DNA from: Promicromonospora panici
Lineage (GTDB): Bacteria > Actinomycetota > Actinomycetes > Actinomycetales > Cellulomonadaceae
DNA length: 64,000 nucleotides
Direction: 5' to 3'
Assembly (NCBI RefSeq): GCF_900608595.1
Contig: NZ_UWYY01000013.1
Coordinates: forward strand, 62,001-126,000
Below the pieces are notes generated by a model. It saw only the letters and a program-made list of their open reading frames with translations, ran no database searches and had not been told where the DNA came from. Positions 1 through 8,502 of this stretch are shown here, piece by piece (within the stretch, counting starts at the first letter, position 1; each line of letters starts with the position of its first letter). Both the position numbers and the translations under genes were made by a program.

Positions 1-623
1 ACGACGACCTGCCCTACTGGGACGGCGAGGTCGACTGCTGCATCAACGGCTGGACGCTCGCCAACGGCGCGTGGCTCGGCGTGGACGTCTCGGGCATCGC
101 CCAGTGGTTCGTGGACCACCGCCTGGCCGACGGCGGCTGGAACTGCGAGTGGGGCGAAGGCTCGACGCGCTCGTCGTTCCACTCCACGCTCAACTCCCTG
201 AAGAGCCTCCTGTATTACGAAGCGGTGACCGTCGGCAGCGACGAGCTGCGGGCCGCGCGCCGGACTGGCGAGGAGTACCTCCTGGAGCGCCGGCTGCTCC
301 GGAGGCTGTCGACGGGCGAGCTCGTCGGCCCCTGGGCGACGTGGTTCGGGTATCCGTACCGCCACGCCTTCAGCGCGCTCAACGCCATGGACTACTTTCG
401 CGCGGCGGCGCTGCACGACGGCGTCGGGCCTGATCCCAGGCTCGCCGACGCCGTCGAGGTGGTCCGGGCAGCCCGCCGCCCGGACGGCACCTGGCTGCAG
501 GAGGGCCGCCTTCCGGGCCGGGTCTGGTTCGAGGTGGACGTGCCGCCGGGCGACTCGTCCAAGTGGCTCACGTTCTACGGCACCCGTGTGCTCGACTGGT
601 GGGACGCCGCGAACGCTGCGTAG
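1..623 (+). CDS. Terpene-cyclase-fold (squalene cyclase-like) protein, 5' end outside window
   Basis: The frame is open from base 3 (beginning DDLPYWDGEVDCCINGWTL) and stops at 621-623, so about 206 C-terminal residues are visible and the start lies upstream. Repeated GGW and DG-rich turns (ADGGWNCEWGEG, RPDGTWLQEG) within alpha-helical repeats suggest the alpha/alpha-toroid fold of squalene cyclases and prenyltransferase beta subunits. No catalytic DXDD motif is visible in this part, so cyclase activity is not shown. The family call is by pattern, not by search. The gene ends 57 nt before the GH31 gene on the same strand, so the two may be cotranscribed. Confidence 0.6.
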   Translation, partial: DDLPYWDGEVDCCINGWTLANGAWLGVDVSGIAQWFVDHRLADGGWNCEWGEGSTRSSFHSTLNSLKSLLYYEAVTVGSDELRAARRTGEEYLLERRLLRRLSTGELVGPWATWFGYPYRHAFSALNAMDYFRAAALHDGVGPDPRLADAVEVVRAARRPDGTWLQEGRLPGRVWFEVDVPPGDSSKWLTFYGTRVLDWWDAANAA

Positions 624-680
624 CCGCAGTCGCCGTCAAGCACCGAGCCCGAGCCACCGAGTCGAGCATCGAGGAGAGTC

Positions 681-3164
681 ATGGCAGAGATCGTCGACAG
701 CCTGCCCGTCATCCGGCCCCTGCCGGAGGCGGCGCCGCACGCGCGGTCCGAGCAGCAGGTGCACGGCACCGGCTGGCGGATCACGGTCCTTTCCGACGGC
801 GTCTTCCGCGTCGAGCGGTCGGCGGACGGCGGGTTCGAGGACCGCGCGTCCACGTTCGCGATCCGCCGGGACCTGCCCCCTGCCGACTTCACCGTCGAGC
901 GGGTCGGCGCCGGCGTGGTGCTCACCACGAGTCGCGCCCGGCTGCGCTACGACGGCGGGGAGTTCTCCCCGAGCGGGCTCGTCGTCGAGGTGCTCGGGCG
1001 GGACTCCGGGCGCTGGCGGTACGGCGAGCCCACGCGGGACCTCGGCGGCACCGCCCGGACCCTCGACGACGTCGACGGCCGGACCGAGCTGGAGCCCGGT
1101 GTGGTCGCGCGGGGCGGGATCGCCGTCGTCGACGACTCCGTGTCGTTCCTGTTCGAGGACGACGGGTGGGTCGGCTCGCGGGTTCCCGGCCGCCAGGACC
1201 TGTACGTGTTCGCCCACGGGCGCGACTACGCCGACGCCGTCCACGACCTGTACCGGGTCTCCGGCCACCCGATGCGGCTGCCGCGCTGGGCGCTCGGCAA
1301 CTGGTGGAGCCGCTACCACCCGTACAGCGACGAGTCCTACCTGGAGCTCATGGACCGCTTCGACGACGAGGGCATCCCGTTCTCCGTCGCGGTGATCGAC
1401 ATGGACTGGCACCGGGTCGGGTCGGTGCCCCCGGAGTTCGGCAGCGGCTGGACGGGCTACTCGTGGGAGCCCACGCTGTTCCCGGACCCGAAGGGTTTCC
1501 TGCGCACCCTGCACGAGCGGGGCCTGCGCACCACCCTGAACCTGCACCCGGCCGACGGCGTCCGCGCCTTCGAGGACGCGTACCCCGCGATGGCCCGCGC
1601 CATGGGCGTGGACCCGGACAGCGGCGAGCCCATTCCTTTCGACCCGATCGACCCGGTCTTCCTGCAGGCCTACTTCAGCGAGCTGCACAACCCGCTGGAG
1701 GAGCAGGGAGTCGACTTCTGGTGGATCGACTGGCAGCAGGGCCGCACCTCCGGCCTGCCCGGCGTGGACCCGCTGTGGGTGCTGAACCACTACCACCACA
1801 TCGACGCCGCCCGCGACGGCGGACCGGGCATGACCTTCTCCCGGTACGCCGGCCCCGGCAGCCACCGGTACGCGGTCGGGTTCTCCGGCGACACCGTGGT
1901 GTCGTGGGCGTCGCTGGCGTTCCAGCCCGAGTTCACGGCTACGGCGTCCAACATCGGGTACTCCTGGTGGAGCCACGACATCGGCGGGCACACGCGCGGC
2001 GTGCGCGACGACGAGCTGGCCACCCGGTGGGTGCAGTTCGGCGTCTTCTCGCCGATCATGCGGCTGCACTCCGCGAACAACCCGTTCATCCGCAAGGAGC
2101 CGTGGGTGTTCCCGCCGGAGCACCGCGAAGCGATGAACGACGCACTGCGCTTCCGCCACCGGATGGTGCCCTACCTGCACACGATGAACCACCGTGCCGC
2201 CGAGGGCGTGCCGCTCGTGCGGCCGATGTACCACCTGGAGCCGCGCCGCCCTGAGGCGTACTCGGTGCCGAACCAGTACGCGTTCGGCAGCGAGCTGCTG
2301 GTAGCGCCGATCACGGCGCCCCGTGATGCCGTGTCGCTGCGAGGGAGCGTGCGGGTATGGCTCCCGGAGGGGTTGTGGACCGACATCTTCACCGACGCCG
2401 CCTACCAGGGCGGGCGCACCGTGGAGATGCACCGGGACCTCGGCTCCGTGCCGGTCCTGCTGCGCGCGGGCGGCATCCTTCCGCTCGACGCAGGCCCCGA
2501 CCTCGACGCCACGCGCAACCCGACGGCGCTCGAGGTGCTCGTCGCGCCGGGCGCGTCGGGCGGGCTCGTCCTGGCCGAGGACGCCGAGGACGACTCGGTC
2601 AGCGGTGGTTCGGTCGGAGGCGTCTCGGCCGACGGCGAGCCCGTCGGTGGCGGCGGGCCTGCCGCGCGGACGACTCTGTCGTGGGACCTGGAACGCGGCG
2701 AGTTCCGGATCGGCGCCGCCGTCGGGGACATCGCCGTGCTGCCTGCGAGCCGCGAGTGGACCGTGACGTTCCTGGCCGCGCTGCCCTCGGGGCCGGTCAC
2801 GGTGAACGGGGCACCCGTCGAGGTGAGCGGCGTCGACGGGCGGTGGAGCGTGACGGTGTCCGCGCCGACGGCCGAGTCGGTGCTGGCAGGGTCGTGGCCG
2901 GTCGGAACATCGTCGGTCGGATCCCCTGCCGGCGAGGCTCTGGTGCAGATCGCCGTCGGGCCGCTGCGGGTCGGCTCGGACCGGCGCGGTGCGGCGCGGA
3001 TCATCCTGGAGTCCGCGCAGATCGGGAACGTGGAGAAGCTCGAGGCGTGGGGCATCGTGAGCAGCGAGCGGAGCGCGGCCGACAAGCTTGCGGAGCTGGC
3101 GGCGGTCGACCTCCCGGAGTCGGTCCGGGCGGCGCTCGTCGAGCAGCTCGCGGCGGTCGACTAA
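681..3164 (+). CDS. Glycoside hydrolase family 31 (alpha-glucosidase/alpha-xylosidase type)
   Basis: 827 residues. An N-terminal beta-sandwich (about 1-195) is followed by a TIM barrel with GH31 hallmarks. DFWWIDWQQG places the catalytic nucleophile at Asp350, and GFSGDTVVSW places the likely acid/base at Asp404. IDMDWH (240-244) is the usual substrate-pocket segment and SWWSHDIGGH (428-437) is the conserved downstream motif. The C-terminal 200 residues look like the usual beta domains plus a low-complexity Ser/Gly/Val insert near 635-655. There is no signal peptide, so it should act in the cytoplasm on imported alpha-linked glucosides. The ATG is supported by GAGGAGAG 4 nt upstream. The neighbouring CUT1 transporter and debranching-type glucosidase fit an alpha-glucan pathway. 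Exact substrate cannot be read from the sequence. Confidence 0.9.
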   Translation: MAEIVDSLPVIRPLPEAAPHARSEQQVHGTGWRITVLSDGVFRVERSADGGFEDRASTFAIRRDLPPADFTVERVGAGVVLTTSRARLRYDGGEFSPSGLVVEVLGRDSGRWRYGEPTRDLGGTARTLDDVDGRTELEPGVVARGGIAVVDDSVSFLFEDDGWVGSRVPGRQDLYVFAHGRDYADAVHDLYRVSGHPMRLPRWALGNWWSRYHPYSDESYLELMDRFDDEGIPFSVAVIDMDWHRVGSVPPEFGSGWTGYSWEPTLFPDPKGFLRTLHERGLRTTLNLHPADGVRAFEDAYPAMARAMGVDPDSGEPIPFDPIDPVFLQAYFSELHNPLEEQGVDFWWIDWQQGRTSGLPGVDPLWVLNHYHHIDAARDGGPGMTFSRYAGPGSHRYAVGFSGDTVVSWASLAFQPEFTATASNIGYSWWSHDIGGHTRGVRDDELATRWVQFGVFSPIMRLHSANNPFIRKEPWVFPPEHREAMNDALRFRHRMVPYLHTMNHRAAEGVPLVRPMYHLEPRRPEAYSVPNQYAFGSELLVAPITAPRDAVSLRGSVRVWLPEGLWTDIFTDAAYQGGRTVEMHRDLGSVPVLLRAGGILPLDAGPDLDATRNPTALEVLVAPGASGGLVLAEDAEDDSVSGGSVGGVSADGEPVGGGGPAARTTLSWDLERGEFRIGAAVGDIAVLPASREWTVTFLAALPSGPVTVNGAPVEVSGVDGRWSVTVSAPTAESVLAGSWPVGTSSVGSPAGEALVQIAVGPLRVGSDRRGAARIILESAQIGNVEKLEAWGIVSSERSAADKLAELAAVDLPESVRAALVEQLAAVD

Positions 3165-3225
3165 CGCGGAGGGCGGGTGCCGGGTGGGCTGAATCGCGTT
3201 CGGATGGGGCTCCGGTTTGCGGGCT

Positions 3226-3284
3226 GTGCTGAATAGTTCAGCCGGGGTGAATCGTGCGAGCCCACGCTGAACAGAATTCGGCAC
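3226..3284. repeat. Imperfect palindrome after GH31 gene
   Basis: GTGCTGAATAGTTCAGC (3226-3242) is nearly complementary to 3266-3284, with a 23-nt spacer. The left part is itself the small palindrome GCTGAATAGTTCAGC. It lies 60 nt past the GH31 stop codon and could form a terminator hairpin. The TTCAGC/GCTGAA ends resemble those of the 79-nt elements at 10999 and 12250. Confidence 0.4.
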
Positions 3285-3350
3285 ACCTGGCACCCGCCAC
3301 CCGCATCACCCGCATCGCCCCTGTCACCAGCGTCACCCGACCGCGCGGGA

Positions 3351-3433
3351 CCGCCGAGCTGCCGGGCCGCCGGGCCGCCGAGCTGCCGGGCCGCCGAGCC
3401 GCCGGGCCGCCGGACCGCCGGGCCGCCGAGCCG
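3351..3433. repeat. Low-complexity CCGCCGAGCTG / CCGGGCCG tract
   Basis: This stretch repeats 8-11-nt variants of CCGGGCCGCCGAGCTG about eight times without regular spacing. It is part of the 418-base gap between two convergent genes (3165-3582). That gap otherwise holds only the palindromes listed separately, and I see no coding sequence in it. Confidence 0.6.
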
Positions 3434-3582
3434 CAAGTTGGTCGCGTATCCCTCGCCGAACCGAAACGACACGCCGAATGTTCGAGCCGCCTCGGCGTGT
3501 CGTTTCGGTTCGGCGCCCAGGTCGACCCGGAACCTGCGGTTCGGCGAGGGAGATCGACCGGCAACCTGCGGTTCGGCGGCGG
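3425..3582. repeat. Compound palindromic repeat, family A copy 1
   Basis: The core is a perfect 23-bp inverted repeat (3455-3477 with 3492-3514) around a 14-nt loop. It contains CCGAAACGACACGCCGA and its complement. The core is flanked by shorter boxes: GCCGAGCCGCAAGTTGG at 3425-3441 on the left, and two AACCTGCGGTTCGGCG boxes near 3530-3545 and 3564-3579 on the right. The same core occurs at 19053-19109. It lies between the convergent GH31 and LacI genes, so bidirectional termination is a likely role. Confidence 0.85.
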
Positions 3583-4599
3583 TCAGGGTAGCTCGGGGGC
3601 GCTCTCGCGGTAGAGGATCGTGTGGCCCACCGTGACGTGGCGGCCCGGGGTGGTGAGGCCCTCCAGGCGGTCGAGCAGCAGGTCGAGGGCACGTTCCGCC
3701 AGCGCCCGGGTGTCCGGCGCGACGGACGTCAGGCTCGGTGCCGTGCTCGCGCCGAGCTCGATGGCGTCCCAGCCGATGACGGCGACGTCGGCGGGGACGT
3801 CCAGGCCGTGCCGGCGTAGTGCGCGCAGTGCGCCGATGGCGGCGAGGTCGTCGCGGCACAGCAGGCCGTCGAGGTCCAGGCCGGCGTCCAGTGCGGCGCT
3901 GAGGGCTTCCTCGGCGTCGCGGGCGTCGCCGTCCTGCGGCCGGGGGACGAGCCAGGACGGGTCGGCGGGCAGGCCGGCGTCGTCGAGCGCGGCGCGGTAG
4001 CCCTCGATCCGGAGCGTCGACGTCCACGACATCCGGTCGGTCTCGTGGCCGAGGAACCCGATCCGTCGTCGTCCCATCCGCACCAGGTGCCCGACGGCGT
4101 CGCGGGCAGCGGTGACGTTGTCGATGGCCACCTGGTCGGCGCCGTCGGGCTGCGGGTCCTCGCCGAGGAACACGATGGGCATGCCGTGCCGCAGCTCGTC
4201 GAGGTCCCGGGCGTCCGGGACCTGCGGCTGCATCACCATGCCGTCCATGATCCCGGCCTCGCGGTCGCGCAGGACGGAGCGTTCGCCGTCCGCCGTCGCG
4301 CCGGTCTCCGCGAGCAGGAGGCGGTAGCCGCGCGACTCGGCGACCCGCGCGAAGACGTGCGCGAGCTCGGCGAAGTACGGCCGCCGAAGGTCGGGGAACG
4401 CGAGCCCGAGCATGCTGGAGCGGCCGGTGGCAAGGCTGCGGCCGGTGCGGTTGGGGCGGTAGCCGAGCTCGTCGATCGCGGCCTGCACCCGCTCGCGCAT
4501 GCCCGGGCTGACGTGCTGGTACCCGCGGACCACGTTGGACACGGTCTTCATGGAGACCCCCGCGCGATCTGCGACGTCCTGCAGGGTCACCCGGTTCAT
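3583..4599 (-). CDS. LacI-family transcriptional regulator
   Basis: 338 residues. The first 25 residues (VTLQDVADRAGVSMKTVSNVVRG) are the canonical LacI/GalR helix-turn-helix, followed by a hinge helix (YRPNRTGRSLATGRS) and a periplasmic-binding-protein-like sensor domain (about 62-338) with the conserved DVAVIGWDAIELG segment. It binds operator DNA and releases it on binding a sugar, by family analogy. It starts 9 nt after the debranching-type gene on the same strand, so it is the last gene of the transporter operon. Two LacI-type regulators therefore bracket this transporter locus. Its own operator was not identified. Confidence 0.92.
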   Translation of the reverse strand: MNRVTLQDVADRAGVSMKTVSNVVRGYQHVSPGMRERVQAAIDELGYRPNRTGRSLATGRSSMLGLAFPDLRRPYFAELAHVFARVAESRGYRLLLAETGATADGERSVLRDREAGIMDGMVMQPQVPDARDLDELRHGMPIVFLGEDPQPDGADQVAIDNVTAARDAVGHLVRMGRRRIGFLGHETDRMSWTSTLRIEGYRAALDDAGLPADPSWLVPRPQDGDARDAEEALSAALDAGLDLDGLLCRDDLAAIGALRALRRHGLDVPADVAVIGWDAIELGASTAPSLTSVAPDTRALAERALDLLLDRLEGLTTPGRHVTVGHTILYRESAPELP

Positions 4600-4608
4600 G
4601 ACGGAAGG

Positions 4609-6597
4609 TTATCCGGGCACCGCCGCGGGAACCGAGCGGGTCACCGCCAGGCAGGTGATGGCCGCCGCGGCCGACCAGGCCTGGGGCCGACAAGCCGCCG
4701 GGTACGGTGTGGGCACGCCGGCGCGGGTCGCCGGGTCGCCGCCGTGCAGCTCGGGCACGCGGTAGCCGAAGCCCTCGGCCGCCGCCAGCAGCCCGTTCAC
4801 CGCGCGCACGGCCTGGTCGGCGAGCCCCGCCCGGTGCATGCCGTGCACGACGATGGCGGTGTCGTGCGTCCAGACGCTGCCGCCGTGGTACGACAGCGGC
4901 CAGTAGCCCGCCGCGCCGGTCGACATCGTGCGGATCCCGAAGCCGGTGGACATCGCCGGGCCGAGCAGCAGGTCCGCGACGTGCCGCTCCTCGGCGGCGT
5001 CGAGGATGCCGGTGCCGATGAGGTGCCCGATGTTGCTCGTGAGGGTGTCGACCGGCCGCTTGTGCCGGTCCAGCGCGACCGCCGGGTAGCGCCCCTCGGG
5101 CGTCTCCACCCAGTACGTCCGCGCGAAGCGGGCGCGCAGGTCGGCGGCCCAGGCGCGGAGCACGGCCGGGCGCAGGGCGTCCGGCGTCGTCGGGCCGGGT
5201 TCGCGCGAGCCGAACGCTTCCAGGAGGTCCGCGCCGGCGAGCGCCGCCTCGTAGGCGTAGCCCTGCACCTCGCAGAGCGCGATCGGCCCCTCGGCCAGGG
5301 TTCCGTCGCGCCACTGGATGGAGTCGCCGGAGTCCTTCCAGCCCTGGTTCGCCAGCCCGCGCCCGGTGCGGTCGATGTAGTCGAGGAACCCGTCGCCGTC
5401 GCTGTCGCCGTGCTCCAGCAGCCAGGTCAGGGCCCCGCGCAGCGCGGGCAGGAGGGCGGCGACCTCGGCGTCGGGCATGCCGGCGCGCCAGGCGTCGGCC
5501 AGCAGGCACACCCACAGCGGGGTCGAGTCGACGCTCCCGTAGTACAGCGGCGGCAGGACGACGTCGTCGTGCGGGATCGCGAGCGGCGACGCGCGCAGCT
5601 CGTGCAGGATCTTGCCGGGCTCCTGCGCCGTATCGACGTCGTGGGTGGTGCCCTGCAGCCGCGCCAGGACGCGCAGGGTCGACGCCGCAGCCCGGGTGTC
5701 GACCGGGAGCGCGAGGCGTGCCGCCCACAGGGCGTCGCGGCCGAACAGCGTGAAGAACCACGGCGCTCCGGCGGCGAAGAAGTCGTCGTCCGGGTGGCCG
5801 GGGAGGGTGAGCCGCAGCGCGTCGAGGTCATCGAGCGCGGTCGCCAGCCAGCGTCCGAGCCGGGGGTCGGCGCCAGGCGGGACCTCCGCCTCGCCGAGCC
5901 GCGTGCCCGGCCAGGTGCCGGCGGCGCCCCGCACGACCAGGGAGTCGTCGTGCAGCGTGAGCGACCACGCGGCCCGCGCCTCGCCCCCGGGCGGGACGTC
6001 GAGCGGCCAGGACGCCTCGATCTCGCCGTCGGGCGTCCGGGTCACCGTGGCTCCGCCGGCCGTCAGGGTGAAGGACCGGGTTCCGGCGCTCGCGGTCGCT
6101 GTCCCGGGGGCCACGGTGACCTTCACGCCCGCCCCGCCGAGCGGCGCGAGCCCCGCCTTGACGTCGTGCAGCGTCGAGAAGTCCGGCCGGAGCCGCAACC
6201 GCAGGGTCACGCGCACGGCCCCCGGGAGGCGCGAGCGCACGCTCCAGGTCTCCGCCAGTGCGCCGTCGGCGACTCGGCGGTCCCGCACCAGGCGGACCTT
6301 GGGGTCGGGCTGGTCGTCGTCGACGGCGCGCAGGAGGCCGCCGAACACGACGTGCGAGGCGCCCTCCGGGGCGAGCGAGATGTACTCGACCGCGGACTCG
6401 GCGCACTCCAGCGTCAGCCCGCTGACGTGCCGGACGTCGCCGTGGTAGACGCCGTCGACGGGCGTGCCGCCGAGGTCGCCGTCGCGGCCGGACCACACCT
6501 GGGTCGGGGCGCGCAGGGCGATGACGGCGTCGCTGAGCAGGGGCTGCAGCGGCACCGCTCGATCGGCGGCGCGCACGGGCTCGGGGGTGGTGCTCAT
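4609..6597 (-). CDS. Glycogen-debranching-type amylo-alpha-1,6-glucosidase family protein
   Basis: 662 residues from the ATG at 6597, which overlaps the stop of the upstream permease gene as ATGA. The N-terminal third (about 1-210) matches the beta-rich GDE N-terminal domain (VYHGDVRHVSGLTL). The remainder is an (alpha/alpha)6-barrel with LFGRDALWAARLAL and GLANQGWKDSGDSI, typical of the amylo-alpha-1,6-glucosidase family. No signal peptide is seen, so a cytoplasmic role trimming imported branched alpha-glucans is plausible. The open frame continues upstream to 7221, but that part lies inside the permease gene in another frame and is rejected. Related proteins with uncharacterised substrates share this fold, so the exact reaction is uncertain. 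Confidence 0.85.
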   Translation of the reverse strand: MSTTPEPVRAADRAVPLQPLLSDAVIALRAPTQVWSGRDGDLGGTPVDGVYHGDVRHVSGLTLECAESAVEYISLAPEGASHVVFGGLLRAVDDDQPDPKVRLVRDRRVADGALAETWSVRSRLPGAVRVTLRLRLRPDFSTLHDVKAGLAPLGGAGVKVTVAPGTATASAGTRSFTLTAGGATVTRTPDGEIEASWPLDVPPGGEARAAWSLTLHDDSLVVRGAAGTWPGTRLGEAEVPPGADPRLGRWLATALDDLDALRLTLPGHPDDDFFAAGAPWFFTLFGRDALWAARLALPVDTRAAASTLRVLARLQGTTHDVDTAQEPGKILHELRASPLAIPHDDVVLPPLYYGSVDSTPLWVCLLADAWRAGMPDAEVAALLPALRGALTWLLEHGDSDGDGFLDYIDRTGRGLANQGWKDSGDSIQWRDGTLAEGPIALCEVQGYAYEAALAGADLLEAFGSREPGPTTPDALRPAVLRAWAADLRARFARTYWVETPEGRYPAVALDRHKRPVDTLTSNIGHLIGTGILDAAEERHVADLLLGPAMSTGFGIRTMSTGAAGYWPLSYHGGSVWTHDTAIVVHGMHRAGLADQAVRAVNGLLAAAEGFGYRVPELHGGDPATRAGVPTPYPAACRPQAWSAAAAITCLAVTRSVPAAVPG

Positions 6598-7451
6598 TCC
6601 TTGACGGCTCCTTCGCTGGCGTTCATGATGCGTCGCTGGAAGACGAAGAACATGACCGCGACGGGGACGGTCATGAGCGCCGCTGCCGCGAGCTTGATCG
6701 GGTACTGGCTGCCCTGGCTGAGCTGGCCGCTGGCGAGCGACGCGACCCCCTTGGTGAGGGTCGTCAGCGAGGGGGACTGGGCGGACACGATGAAGTGGCT
6801 CAGCTCGTTCCACGACCCCTGGAACGAGAGGATCACGATGGTGACGAGCGCGGGGCGGGCCATCGGCAGGACCACGGACCAGAAGATCCGGAACGTGCCG
6901 GCCCCGTCGATGCGCGCCTGCTCCTCGACGGAGGCGGGGATCGACTCGAAGAAGTTCTTCATGATGAACACGCCGGCCGCGTCGACGAGCAGTGGCAGCA
7001 CCATCCCCGCGTACGAGTCGTAGATGCCGAGCTGGTTGATGACCAGGAACTTCGGGATCAGGAGCACGACGGCCGGCACGGCCATGACCGCGACGAGGGC
7101 CGCGTAGACGACGCTGCGCCCGCGGAACCGCAGCCTGGCCAGCGCGTAGCCCGCGAGCGAGTCGAAGAAGACGCGCCCGGCGGTCACGAGCACCGTCACG
7201 ACGGCGGAGTTGGCGAACCACACGGGGAAGTCCGAGCGGAGGAACAGGCGCCCGTAGGCGGCCCAGGTCAGTGGGTCCGGGATCAGTGAGACGGGGTCGG
7301 CGGCGGCGTCCGCCTCCGTCTTGACCGACGTCGCCACCTGCACGAGGAACGGGTAGACGTAGACGAGCGCCAGGGCGATCAGCAGCGCGTAGAGCGCGAC
7401 CTGCCCGGCGAGCGCCTTGCGCGGCAGCCGGCGGCGCGTGGTGGGGTTCAT
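6594..7451 (-). CDS. CUT1 ABC transporter permease (MalG/ThuG type)
   Basis: 285 residues with about six transmembrane helices and the binding-protein-dependent permease EAA loop (EEQARIDGAGTFRIFWSVVLPMARPA). The ATG at 7451 overlaps the stop of the preceding permease gene by 4 nt, and its stop overlaps the debranching-type gene by 4 nt, so translation is probably coupled. The extended N-terminal loop before the second helix and the C-terminal FQRRIMNASEGAVKE are typical of MalG-like partners in sugar importers. No ATPase gene is encoded nearby. A shared MsiK-type ATPase elsewhere in the genome is the usual actinobacterial arrangement. Confidence 0.93.
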   Translation of the reverse strand: MNPTTRRRLPRKALAGQVALYALLIALALVYVYPFLVQVATSVKTEADAAADPVSLIPDPLTWAAYGRLFLRSDFPVWFANSAVVTVLVTAGRVFFDSLAGYALARLRFRGRSVVYAALVAVMAVPAVVLLIPKFLVINQLGIYDSYAGMVLPLLVDAAGVFIMKNFFESIPASVEEQARIDGAGTFRIFWSVVLPMARPALVTIVILSFQGSWNELSHFIVSAQSPSLTTLTKGVASLASGQLSQGSQYPIKLAAAALMTVPVAVMFFVFQRRIMNASEGAVKE

Positions 7452-8497
7452 CGCCGCTCCCGCAGGATCCAGCGCTGCAGGATCGTCAGGAGCACGATGA
7501 TGACGAACAGGATGAACGCGATGGCCGCGCCCCGGCCCCACTCCTGGGACAGGAACGCCGACTGGTAGCTGAGGTAGGCGGGCGTCAGCGTCGTCTTGCC
7601 CGGCCCGCCCTGGGTGCCGGTGTAGATCTGGTCGAAGACCTGCCAGCTGCCGATCAGCCCGAGCGTGAGGACGGTGAACAGGGTCGGCCGGAGCTGGGGG
7701 AGCGTGATGCGCCAGAACCGTTGCCAGCCGTTCGCGCCGTCCACCATGGCGGCCTCGTCGACGTCGGGACCGAGGTTCTGCAGGCCCGCGAGGAAGAGCA
7801 GCATGAAGGTGCCGCTCGTCGTGAAGATCGCCATGAGCACGAACGCGGACATCGCCACCGAGGGCCCCGCGAGCCAGTCCCACCACGACAGCCCGAGGAA
7901 GCCGTGCTCGGTCAGGGCCTGTGGCCCCGACCGGACGCCGAGCGCGCCCAGCAGGTTGTGCAGGACGCCGCTCGGCTCGTTGAACCAGTTGGGTCCCGCG
8001 ATGCCGAGCCGCGCCAGGACCGTGTTGACCACGCCCGACGTCGAGAACAGGAACAGCCACAGCACCGTGATCGCCACCGAGCTGGTGACTGACGGGAAGT
8101 AGAACGCCGTGCGGAACGCGCCCCGGCCGCGCAGCACGGCGCGGTTCACGAGCACCGCGAGGAACAGGGACAGGGCGGTCTGCAGCGGGACCACCAGCAG
8201 CACGTACCAGGCGTTGTTGCGCAGCGCGACGCCGAAGTCGCGCTCCGCGAGCCCGCCGCCGGTGGTCACCGCCGCGTAGTTGTCCAGCCCCACGAAGCCG
8301 ACGTCGGACGACAGGGGACTGCCGCGTCCCGACCAGTCCGAGAAGCTGACCCACAGCGCCATCAGCACGGGCACGAGCAGGAACACGCCGAGGATCAGCA
8401 GCACCGGGGCCGTGAAGGCCCAGCCGGCGAGCGCCTCCCCGCGCCGGAGCCCGCGGGGGGACCCGGCGCGGCGCGGTGCCGTCGCGAGAGCAGACAT
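7448..8497 (-). CDS. CUT1 ABC transporter permease (MalF/ThuF type)
   Basis: 349 residues beginning MSALATAPRRAG, with a first hydrophobic helix (GWAFTAPVLLILGVFLLVPV) and the EAA motif VDEAAMVDGANGWQRFWRITLPQLRPT. It is longer than many MalF-like permeases because of a roughly 45-residue insert around 165-215 (GPNWFNEPSGVL to AGPSVAMSA). The start is placed at 8497 because the longer open frame (to 9841) runs into the binding-protein gene. It lies 5 nt after that gene and overlaps the MalG-type gene by 4 nt. Confidence 0.92.
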   Translation of the reverse strand: MSALATAPRRAGSPRGLRRGEALAGWAFTAPVLLILGVFLLVPVLMALWVSFSDWSGRGSPLSSDVGFVGLDNYAAVTTGGGLAERDFGVALRNNAWYVLLVVPLQTALSLFLAVLVNRAVLRGRGAFRTAFYFPSVTSSVAITVLWLFLFSTSGVVNTVLARLGIAGPNWFNEPSGVLHNLLGALGVRSGPQALTEHGFLGLSWWDWLAGPSVAMSAFVLMAIFTTSGTFMLLFLAGLQNLGPDVDEAAMVDGANGWQRFWRITLPQLRPTLFTVLTLGLIGSWQVFDQIYTGTQGGPGKTTLTPAYLSYQSAFLSQEWGRGAAIAFILFVIIVLLTILQRWILRERR

Positions 8498-8502
8498 GCG
8501 GG

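Noticed and set aside
636..3293. An open frame of 885 codons antisense to the GH31 gene
   Set aside because: Arg/Pro/Ala-rich shadow translation typical of high-GC DNA, with no family motif, while the plus strand encodes a clear GH31 enzyme.
3351..3433. CRISPR-like GC repeats
   Set aside because: Units are 8-11 nt, irregular and without unique spacers; no cas genes are present.
4045..7023. A 992-codon plus-strand frame
   Set aside because: It is antisense to the LacI, debranching-type and permease genes and has a low-complexity shadow composition.
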